Shown: one piece after another, positions 57,457 to 64,000 of the stretch
How the letters are laid out: the number at the start of each line of letters is the position of its first letter
How positions within the stretch are numbered: the stretch's first letter is position 1
Source: Thiomicrorhabdus marina
Lineage (GTDB): Bacteria; Pseudomonadota; Gammaproteobacteria; Thiomicrospirales; Thiomicrospiraceae
DNA: 64,000 nucleotides
Assembly (NCBI RefSeq): GCF_017571465.1
Contig: NZ_JAGETV010000003.1
Coordinates: 62,001-126,000 of the forward strand
Direction: 5' to 3'
Translations under genes and position numbers: made by a program
The notes under the pieces: generated by a model
Told to the model about the DNA's origin: nothing
The model's input: the letters and a program-made list of their open reading frames with translations, nothing else
Databases searched by the model: none

Positions 57457-58110
57457 ATGGCAAGCAATAATAAAAAACGTCCGCTGCCGATGTTCTGGTT
57501 GGTGCTGATTGGCTCTTTAGTCATATTTGCGCTAATGCTGCTGATTCAGCCGCAACGTGAAGCAACCGATGAATCACACCTACCCTGGAACGCTAAATTC
57601 TCTGAAGACGGTAATCTACATACCCTTGGGCTTATCGTCGGTCAATCCACCGTTAATGACGCAGTCAAACTGTACGGCAAAGACGTGGAAATCAAGATGT
57701 TCTCAGCGTTGAACGAAAGCGATAAGAGCGTTGAAGCCTATTTTCCGGTCATGTATATCGGCTCGATCAAAGCAGCACTGGCGATGCGTATCATCGTACC
57801 GCAAGAAAGAATGCAACAAGCCTTCGATAACGGTAAGAAAATTGTCATGAGTAGCACAGGTGGCCGAGAAATCGAACTTTATAACCAAGATAAAGTCGAG
57901 TTCATGAATATGCCAGTTTCTAGCATCACTTTATTGCCGCGTAAGCATCTAACCGAGCGCGCCATCAAAATGCGTTTCGGTGAGCCAGATCGCAGAGAAA
58001 AGCAGTCTGATGGACTACAACACTGGTTCTTTGATAAGCTTGGGTTAGAAATGATTATTGACCCAGAAGGGCCGGAAGCCTTGCAGTACACCAATGGACA
58101 ATCAAAGTAA
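57457..58110 (+). CDS. Membrane-anchored hypothetical protein
   Basis: A 217-residue protein with one N-terminal membrane helix (FWLVLIGSLVIFALMLLI) and a periplasmic domain. No family recognised. The repeated G-x-S and phenylalanine-rich strands (ITLLPRKHLTERAIKMRFGE) suggest a BamE/OmlA-like small fold, but this is weak. It overlaps the patatin gene by 17 nt. Confidence 0.6.
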   Translation: MASNNKKRPLPMFWLVLIGSLVIFALMLLIQPQREATDESHLPWNAKFSEDGNLHTLGLIVGQSTVNDAVKLYGKDVEIKMFSALNESDKSVEAYFPVMYIGSIKAALAMRIIVPQERMQQAFDNGKKIVMSSTGGREIELYNQDKVEFMNMPVSSITLLPRKHLTERAIKMRFGEPDRREKQSDGLQHWFFDKLGLEMIIDPEGPEALQYTNGQSK

Positions 58111-59032
58111 AAATATCCATCTCATTTTAGGTTCAGGCGGTGCACGAGGCCTAGCGCATATCGGAGTAATCCGCCATCTTGAGAACCAAGGCTTCAATAT
58201 CACCCAGATTACCGGGTGTTCAATGGGAGCCTTGATTGGTGGAATTTACGCTGCCGGTAAATTGAACGAGTATGAAAACTGGATTAAAAGTATCAACCGT
58301 TTTGATGTTTTGCGCTTTTTGGATCTATCCCTGACCGGTAAAAACGGTTTAGTAAAAGGCGACAAAATTATGGATCAACTGCGTGAATGGATTGGCGACA
58401 TACAAATTGAGAATCTATCCATTCCCTTCACAGCAGTATCCACCGACATCCTTAGTCAAAAAGAAATCTGGATTCACCAAGGTGATTTGATTGATGCTAT
58501 TCGCGCTTCAATTTCTGTCCCCGGAATATTCACTCCGCTGGTTAAAAACGACATGGTCCTAGTGGACGGCGGCATTCTTAATCCATTACCTATTCCACCG
58601 CAATCACTGCTCAACAAACAAATTTCTATCGCTGTCAGTTTATCCGGCCGGCCAATTAAAAAGCCTTTAGGCCAAATCGAAACGATAGCAGGCCATTCCG
58701 ATGGTTCGCTAACACAACAAAAATCAGCTGTAACGCGCTTTATCGATACCTTGCAGGAATTCTTTCAGTCGGAGCATACCGAAAGCGAACAACGCACCAA
58801 AACCGATTTATCCCTGACCGATATTCTCATGGGCATGTTCGACACCATGCAGGATACTTTGGCGCGCTATCAAATCGCCGGTAACCCACCGGATATTTTG
58901 ATTGAAATACCAAGTAATATTTGTGAATCGCACGATTTTCATCGTGGAAAGGAACTTATCCCAGCTGGCACTTACTGGGCCAAGAAAGCGTTAGACGAGC
59001 AACTAAGTTATTTGGAATCGACTGACCGTTAA
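58094..59032 (+). CDS. Patatin-like phospholipase
   Basis: A 312-residue RssA/patatin-type serine hydrolase. The oxyanion motif is GSGGARGLAHIGV, the nucleophile Ser is in GCSMGALIGG, and the catalytic Asp is in LVDGGIL. A TTG at 58058 extends the frame, but ATG 58094 directly precedes the conserved IHLILGSGGARG start. The C-terminal 110 residues are helical. It probably acts on membrane phospholipids or acyl esters at the inner membrane. It overlaps the upstream gene by 17 nt and is convergent with ccoS. Confidence 0.88.
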   Translation: MDNQSKNIHLILGSGGARGLAHIGVIRHLENQGFNITQITGCSMGALIGGIYAAGKLNEYENWIKSINRFDVLRFLDLSLTGKNGLVKGDKIMDQLREWIGDIQIENLSIPFTAVSTDILSQKEIWIHQGDLIDAIRASISVPGIFTPLVKNDMVLVDGGILNPLPIPPQSLLNKQISIAVSLSGRPIKKPLGQIETIAGHSDGSLTQQKSAVTRFIDTLQEFFQSEHTESEQRTKTDLSLTDILMGMFDTMQDTLARYQIAGNPPDILIEIPSNICESHDFHRGKELIPAGTYWAKKALDEQLSYLESTDR

Positions 59033-59039
59033 AGATTCT

Positions 59040-59273
59040 CTATGACTGCGGTTCACTCTTATCGGTATTTTTTTCTGCTTGAGCAGATTCAGATTCCTTC
59101 TGAGGCGACTTCTTACCGTCCTGAGGAACAACATCATCGTCATCCATTAAGATGCGATGCGCCTGACCATCCATATCCTCGAAAAACCCTTTTTTTGCCA
59201 TCCAGATAAATGCCACAACAACTAAAAAGCCAAAAAGCAGAACAAAAGGAATTAATACATAAATAACGTCCAT
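59040..59273 (-). CDS. ccoS: cbb3 oxidase maturation protein CcoS
   Basis: A 77-residue protein with one membrane helix (VIYVLIPFVLLFGFLVVVAFIW, in part) and the conserved MDGQAHRILMDDDD block that defines CcoS. The C-terminal 30 residues are an extra Lys/Glu/Ser-rich tail. CcoS is needed for cofactor insertion into cbb3 cytochrome oxidase. It is the last gene of the ccoGHIS unit, 8 nt after ccoI. Confidence 0.93.
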   Translation of the reverse strand: MDVIYVLIPFVLLFGFLVVVAFIWMAKKGFFEDMDGQAHRILMDDDDVVPQDGKKSPQKESESAQAEKNTDKSEPQS

Positions 59274-59281
59274 AGCTCCCT

Positions 59282-61801
59282 CTAGGTTCTTACTGACTCT
59301 GGCCGAGTGGTTTTGACGATCGTTTTTTCCTGACGTTTACGCATCTGCTTTTCATTAAAGAAACTACGGATACGTGCGGCATTACCTATCACAACCAGTG
59401 AACTCAATGGCATGGTAATAGCGGCAATAAGCGGTGTTAGAGTACCTGACATCGCTAAAGGAACCATAACGATGTTGTAAGCGATTGAACTGGCGATATT
59501 CTGCTTAACAGTCCGCAAGGTACGAATCGACAAAGCAATAGCAGTATCGACAGAAATTAATTGGTTGTTCATCAAGACGATATCGGCGCTTTCCATCGAC
59601 ACGTCAGTTCCTGAACCGAGCGCAATGCCGACATCGGCACGCACCAAGGCAGGTGCATCGTTGATGCCGTCACCAACCATGGCAACTTTCTGACCGTTCT
59701 GCTGCAATTGACGAATTTGCTCATTCTTATCCTCAGGCAAAACCTCTGCAATCACATTCAAGCCACCGAGCTGGTCGGCAACACGCTCGGCAACAACCTG
59801 CAAATCGCCGCTTAACAAAGTCACTTGCTTACCTCGCGCTTTCAAACGTTGGATCAACTCCTTAGCGTCTTCACGTATTTCGTCTTCCAGATATAAAACC
59901 GCTAAGGCTTCACCGTTTTTCGCCACCCAGACCGCCGTCTGCGCCATTTTGGCGTGCGCCTCAGTCTTAGCCAATAAATTATGGGGTAGCTCAATTTCTT
60001 GGGTTTGCAGCCATTTAGCAGTACCAATGCACCAAAGATCGTCATCAATCAATCCACGTACACCACGCCCAGATAACGCTTTAAATTCAACCACTGGATG
60101 CAAATCTTTGATTTGCAGGTTTTGACGTTCGCAGATTGATTCTACCAACGCCTTCGCTAAACTGTGCTCAGAACGGTGTTCAATGGCCGCTACCGCATTA
60201 AAAATCTGCTGCTTGTCGATCCCTTCGTTTAACCATTCCGTTGCAGTTAAACGCATTTGTCCTTTGGTTAAAGTGCCGGTTTTATCAAATACGAAGTGAT
60301 CCATATCTCGTAAAGTTTCCAACACCGTACCATTTTTCACCAAAATACCATGCCGTGCGGACACACCGGATGCAACGGCAATCGCCATCGGCGTCGCCAG
60401 ACCGAATGCACACGGACAAGTGATAATCAGTACCGCGGTGGCGGTCATAATCGCAAATTCGATATCGGCATTAAAGAACCAGAAAATAAAGCTGAAAGCC
60501 GCTAACGTTAAGGTGACTGACACAAAATATGGCATGATCTTATCGGCGGTACATTGAATCGGCGCTTTTGAACCTTGCGCTTCTTCAACCATATTGACGA
60601 TTCGACCAAGTTGCGTATTTTGCAGGATCGATTCCACCTCAACCGTTAGGTTACCGTCGATATTCAAAGTTCCCGCAGCGACTTTCGAACCTTTCGACTT
60701 CAAAATCTCGCGCGCTTCACCACTTAGCATCGACTCATTAACTTGCCCTTCACCATCCAGCACCACACCATCGACAGGAAACTGTTCACCCGGTTTGACA
60801 ATAATCTGCATGCCTTTGGTCAGTGTACGCACCGGTACGATTTTTTCGCTATCCTCTTCCAGTTTGCGCGCTACTTTCGGCTGTAAATCCATTAATCTAC
60901 GTGAGGCATCAACCGCCTTATTTTTGGAAATTGCTTCCAAATAACGACCGATTAATAGTAAGAACATGAAATCGATCAGAGTATCGAAATAAACATCACC
61001 AACATTTTCTGGGTGGATCGTGACCCAGACGGAATAAAGATAGGTGGTGAGCATACCAATACTGATGGAGACATCCATGCCGACAGTGCGGCCTTTGATT
61101 GCTGTCCAAGCCCCTTTAAAGAAAGGTTGACCGGAATACACCAAAGTCACCGTGGCGATAACCAATTGAATCCAGTGGAAATAGCTACGATATTCAGGAT
61201 CCTCATTCGCTCCGGTATAAAGCGCGACTGAGAACCACATCACATTCATCATCGCAAAACCGGCAAACCCTAATCGATATAGCAAGTCACGGTTGGCTTT
61301 CTTAGTGGCCGCTTCACTGACTGATGCATCGTAAGGGGTCGCATCGTAGCCGATACTGTTAAGTTTTTTGATAATGTCGGACAGTTTGAGCTTGGCATTA
61401 TTCCAACGCAATTTAATCTGCTTATTGGTGAAATTAACGCGTGCAAGTAGGATACCGTCGGTATTCGCAAGTGTATGCTCGATTAGCCAGACACAGGCGG
61501 CACAGTGAATGGCTTCAGACATTAAGGTAATTTCACGGCGGTCACCCAGACTATCGACATACTGCTCTTGAACTTCATCATAGTCATACAGGTCAATATT
61601 CTGATTAGGAGCCGGTGGTGGAGAAAGCAATTCCCCGTCGGGGGTACGTTGATAAAAACTCTGCATTCCCGATTCGTAAATCACTTCACAAACCGAAGCG
61701 CAGCCGTGACAACAAAAAGGACGCTCAGTGCCATCAATTGGTTTAAGTATTAATTCGCCTTCAGGAATGGCCTGACCACAGTGAAAACAACTTTGCGCCA
61801 T
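59282..61801 (-). CDS. ccoI: Copper-transporting P1B-type ATPase CcoI/FixI
   Basis: An 839-residue copper ATPase supplying Cu for the cbb3 oxidase. An N-terminal Cys-rich motif (CFHCG at 5-9, CCHGC at 30-34) precedes a heavy-metal-associated domain with Cys100-Ala-Ala-Cys103. Eight membrane helices are present; the Cu-translocation CPC is in TCPCAFGLATP. P-domain DKTGTLTKG, the HP motif in EHRSEHSLAKA and GDGINDAPAL are intact. FixI-type exporters act more slowly than CopA. Sits between ccoH (12 nt) and ccoS (8 nt). Confidence 0.96.
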   Translation of the reverse strand: MAQSCFHCGQAIPEGELILKPIDGTERPFCCHGCASVCEVIYESGMQSFYQRTPDGELLSPPPAPNQNIDLYDYDEVQEQYVDSLGDRREITLMSEAIHCAACVWLIEHTLANTDGILLARVNFTNKQIKLRWNNAKLKLSDIIKKLNSIGYDATPYDASVSEAATKKANRDLLYRLGFAGFAMMNVMWFSVALYTGANEDPEYRSYFHWIQLVIATVTLVYSGQPFFKGAWTAIKGRTVGMDVSISIGMLTTYLYSVWVTIHPENVGDVYFDTLIDFMFLLLIGRYLEAISKNKAVDASRRLMDLQPKVARKLEEDSEKIVPVRTLTKGMQIIVKPGEQFPVDGVVLDGEGQVNESMLSGEAREILKSKGSKVAAGTLNIDGNLTVEVESILQNTQLGRIVNMVEEAQGSKAPIQCTADKIMPYFVSVTLTLAAFSFIFWFFNADIEFAIMTATAVLIITCPCAFGLATPMAIAVASGVSARHGILVKNGTVLETLRDMDHFVFDKTGTLTKGQMRLTATEWLNEGIDKQQIFNAVAAIEHRSEHSLAKALVESICERQNLQIKDLHPVVEFKALSGRGVRGLIDDDLWCIGTAKWLQTQEIELPHNLLAKTEAHAKMAQTAVWVAKNGEALAVLYLEDEIREDAKELIQRLKARGKQVTLLSGDLQVVAERVADQLGGLNVIAEVLPEDKNEQIRQLQQNGQKVAMVGDGINDAPALVRADVGIALGSGTDVSMESADIVLMNNQLISVDTAIALSIRTLRTVKQNIASSIAYNIVMVPLAMSGTLTPLIAAITMPLSSLVVIGNAARIRSFFNEKQMRKRQEKTIVKTTRPESVRT

Positions 61802-61813
61802 AGGGTTATCCGT

Positions 61814-62335
61814 TTACTCTGGGTCTTGAACCATAATCGAGCGACCGATGTTATATACATCATCCCCCTTGGTGATTTCCATCACCAAGTCCCACTTGCC
61901 TTTCAGCGGCAGGCTGAAATCTGCTTGATAACTTCCAATTGGCTCAACGGCTGTTAGGGCTTGTTCACCATCCAAATCACGATCCGACGGACGGTAATAA
62001 TACAAAATAGCGGAATCAACTGTCATCGGCTGGTTATCTTTATCCAAAACCTTAAGCGTGACGGTCTGCGCCTTGCCTTCTGACAAAATCGGTAGATCAA
62101 TGTCCAGTTGCCAGCCGAGCTGTTCCATGCGCTTCTGTTCAGCAAGAATTTTATCCATGTTCTTACCTTGCTCATAGAAATCATCAACCACTAACCCCGG
62201 ATTGGTAACGATTGCCATACTGACCATGAAAAAGTTGACCGCCAATACAATGGTCAGAATCACCAACCATGCAATAACAAACGGGTTTTTCCAAACATTA
62301 CTCCAATCGCGATTGTCCTGTTTATCCGCAGTCAT
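61814..62335 (-). CDS. ccoH: cbb3 oxidase assembly protein CcoH/FixH
   Basis: A 173-residue FixH-family protein. One N-terminal membrane helix ([20 protein letters not shown]) is followed by a periplasmic immunoglobulin-like domain ([20 protein letters not shown] through [17 protein letters not shown]). It stabilises the oxidase complex with CcoI. The gene lies after a hairpin that separates it from ccoG. Confidence 0.9.
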   Translation of the reverse strand: MTADKQDNRDWSNVWKNPFVIAWLVILTIVLAVNFFMVSMAIVTNPGLVVDDFYEQGKNMDKILAEQKRMEQLGWQLDIDLPILSEGKAQTVTLKVLDKDNQPMTVDSAILYYYRPSDRDLDGEQALTAVEPIGSYQADFSLPLKGKWDLVMEITKGDDVYNIGRSIMVQDPE

Positions 62336-62350
62336 ACATTCCTCTTTAGC

Positions 62351-62393
62351 GTAAATAAAAAGCCCTAATACCCAGACTGGGTAAAAGGGCTTT
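62351..62393 (-). terminator. Nested hairpin between ccoG and ccoH, possible attenuator
   Basis: On the minus strand a two-tier hairpin (outer stem 62359-62366 with 62386-62393, inner stem around 62369-62382 with CCCAG/CTGGG) is followed by a T-rich tract. It lies after ccoG and before ccoH, so it should lower downstream expression or end a ccoG-only transcript, leaving ccoHIS to another promoter. Confidence 0.75.
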
Positions 62394-62460
62394 ATTATAG
62401 CGATTTTTATAGTCAGACATCGTACAAAGTCTGACTATTCATCTAACCTTTCCATCAATA

Positions 62461-63936
62461 TCAGCGTGGCTGCGGACCAATAAATACCGAATCGTAAACC
62501 GTACGGATTTCCGGTTTATTGATGTCTTCGACAATAATATCAATTGGCGTATTGGTCTCGGTTAAATCCTTACGCGGGATTTTCACTAATAGCGTGGTCG
62601 AACGCACAGTTCCAGGATGTACCAGCACATTTTCATCAACTACATAACTCAAGCTCGCTGGGCCGCCGGCGATACTCACCCTAACAACCATCTCTTCCGA
62701 TTGTTTATTCACAATCTTCAAAGTCCATTTATTCTGAATCGAACCGTCACTCATCTGCACAAATAACGGAGAACGTTCATGCAGCGCTTTAACATCAATC
62801 GGTGCCATCGTCGCCAGACCATAAAGAATTGCACCGGCGGCAAACGCCATAATCGAAGAATAGACAATTACACGAGGACGCTTCCAAATAGCCGGCAGTT
62901 TTTTGCCGGTAAATTCTTGTAATGAAGCATAACGAATCAATCCTTTCGGCTTTTTGATTTTCTCCATCACCGAATCACAGGCATCAATACACAGACCGCA
63001 GGTGATACAGCCGAACTGTTGACCACGACGAATATCTACCCCAGTCGGACACACTGCAACACACAAGTTACAATCGATGCAATCACCTAACTGCGGCGCT
63101 TCTTCACCCGGTTTTGGACGCTTCATACGACCACGTGGTTCACCGCGATCTTGGTCATAGGTCGGTACCACAGTTTGGGTATCAATCATCGCGCCTTGAA
63201 TACGCGCATAGGGACAGAAACCGATACAGGTCTGCTCACGAAGGAATCCGGCAAAGAAGTAAGTCGCAAGGCCTAAAACAACGACGACAGTGGTTTCAAC
63301 GCTACCCCATTCAAAAGCGAACAAACGCGCCCATAAGTCTAAGGCATCAGTAAAGTAGGCAACGAAGCTGAAAGAAGTCGCAAAACCGATCAATAACCAA
63401 AGAATATGTTTCGGCACCTTAATTTTGATTTTTTCAAAACTCATCGGTGCTTGATCTAATTTTTGACGCTTATTCGGCTGGCCTTCAAATTTTTCTTCTA
63501 ACCAAGTAAAAACATCAGTCCAGACAGTATGGAAACAAAAATAACCACACCAAAGTCGTCCAGCTATCGCCGTCGCCGCCGCCAGCAACAAAGCGAAAAA
63601 CAGCAGAATCATTGCCAGAATCCAAATATCTTGCGGCAAGATGGTCAAACCGAACATATGGAACTGACGATTAGCTAAGTCCCAAAGAATCGCCTGCTGG
63701 CCGTCCCAACGTAGATAAGGTCCAATAAATAGAATCAACCAGAAAGAAGCGACAATCCACTTAAATTTACGGAAAATCCCCGGAATACGTTTGGCATGTA
63801 CCGTTCCTTCGGTATGGATCGGTAATAGTTCGACACCGATATTTTCGAGGTTCTTATTGGACGTTTCTACGCCACCCAAAACGGAGGAACCTGTGCCGCT
63901 CTTCACGGTATTTGTATCTTGCTGCTTTTCAGACAT
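62461..63936 (-). CDS. ccoG: Ferredoxin-like cbb3 oxidase accessory protein CcoG/RdxA
   Basis: A 491-residue membrane-bound cupric reductase. Several membrane helices precede two 4Fe-4S motifs: CIDCNLCVAVCPTGVDIRRG and CITCGLCIDACDS. CGYFCFHTVW and CIGFCPYARIQ add conserved cysteines. The C-terminal 110 residues are an immunoglobulin-like periplasmic domain (IDV.. to YDSVFIGP). AGGA precedes the ATG. It is the first gene of ccoGHIS in this window; the ccoNOQP genes are expected past the right edge. Confidence 0.95.
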   Translation of the reverse strand: MSEKQQDTNTVKSGTGSSVLGGVETSNKNLENIGVELLPIHTEGTVHAKRIPGIFRKFKWIVASFWLILFIGPYLRWDGQQAILWDLANRQFHMFGLTILPQDIWILAMILLFFALLLAAATAIAGRLWCGYFCFHTVWTDVFTWLEEKFEGQPNKRQKLDQAPMSFEKIKIKVPKHILWLLIGFATSFSFVAYFTDALDLWARLFAFEWGSVETTVVVVLGLATYFFAGFLREQTCIGFCPYARIQGAMIDTQTVVPTYDQDRGEPRGRMKRPKPGEEAPQLGDCIDCNLCVAVCPTGVDIRRGQQFGCITCGLCIDACDSVMEKIKKPKGLIRYASLQEFTGKKLPAIWKRPRVIVYSSIMAFAAGAILYGLATMAPIDVKALHERSPLFVQMSDGSIQNKWTLKIVNKQSEEMVVRVSIAGGPASLSYVVDENVLVHPGTVRSTTLLVKIPRKDLTETNTPIDIIVEDINKPEIRTVYDSVFIGPQPR

Positions 63937-64000
63937 AGAGCATTCCTTGCTTATCAGCTAATGCGATCAATATGAATTACAGGTATATATTCAGATATAC

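Noticed and set aside
1-64000. CRISPR arrays, tRNA/rRNA genes, prophage or complete insertion sequences
   Set aside because: No regularly spaced repeats, T-loop-like gene cores, phage structural genes or transposase ORFs were seen; tRNAscan and ISfinder searches would be decisive.

Overview
The window is a contiguous piece of a Gram-negative, gammaproteobacterial chromosome. The evidence is housekeeping gene order (dprA/topA/argS next to def-fmt-rsmB-ntrYX-trkAH), outer-membrane lipoproteins and barrels, TolC-type export, LpxL-type lipid A acylation, TtcA, VF530 and YaeQ families and cbb3 oxidase assembly genes. Several predicted sulfur-oxyanion transporters (TSUP, YeiH, two YeeE/YedE proteins) with cbb3 respiration suggest a marine sulfur oxidiser of the Thiomicrospira/Hydrogenovibrio/Thiomicrorhabdus type. 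That placement is inference from protein character, not from a search.

Layout: 1-4.4 kb (minus) dprA, topA, terminator, 5' end of argS. 4.5-15.2 kb (plus) one tightly packed run: def, fmt, rsmB, a DUF4390 protein, the NtrY/NtrX-type two-component pair, trkA, trkH, a methyltransferase. 15.2-17.0 kb (minus) ttcA and an LpxL-type acyltransferase. 17.3-20.9 kb a large uncharacterised lipoprotein and a beta-barrel-like protein. 21-23 kb (minus) a TSUP transporter and trmA. 23.2-28.4 kb a diguanylate cyclase and metH.

28.4-34.4 kb is the most accessory part: a HepT-MntA toxin-antitoxin pair directly behind metH, an AT-rich membrane ORFan bracketed by about 30-nt inverted repeats, a leucine-rich-repeat protein kinase, a methyltransferase, YeiH with a divergent LysR regulator, and a VF530 protein. 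34.8-39.4 kb is a TolC-MacA-MacB export operon. 39.4-42 kb holds YaeQ and small membrane proteins, then a 192-bp REPIN/MITE-like inverted-repeat element with a solitary arm copy 7 kb away. 42-47.6 kb: periplasmic histidine phosphatase, GGDEF/EAL protein, TPR membrane protein, UPF0114, periplasmic RNase T2, a hypothetical protein.

47.8-50.3 kb: a multi-pass membrane protein followed by two half-size YeeE/YedE sulfur transporters, with paired palindromes upstream. 50.8-59 kb: typA, pip-dtd, a REC-PAS-GGDEF-EAL protein with an HPt protein, two hypothetical membrane proteins and a patatin-like phospholipase. 59-64 kb (minus): ccoG-ccoH-ccoI-ccoS for cbb3 oxidase maturation; the oxidase genes themselves presumably lie just beyond the right edge.

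No tRNA, rRNA, CRISPR array, prophage or complete insertion sequence was recognised. The best candidates for something undescribed are the repeat-bracketed ORFan between the HepT-MntA pair and the LRR kinase, the two inverted-repeat families, the NtrX homologue with a degenerate AAA+ domain, the lipoprotein/barrel pair, and the palindromes upstream of the sulfur-transport cluster.
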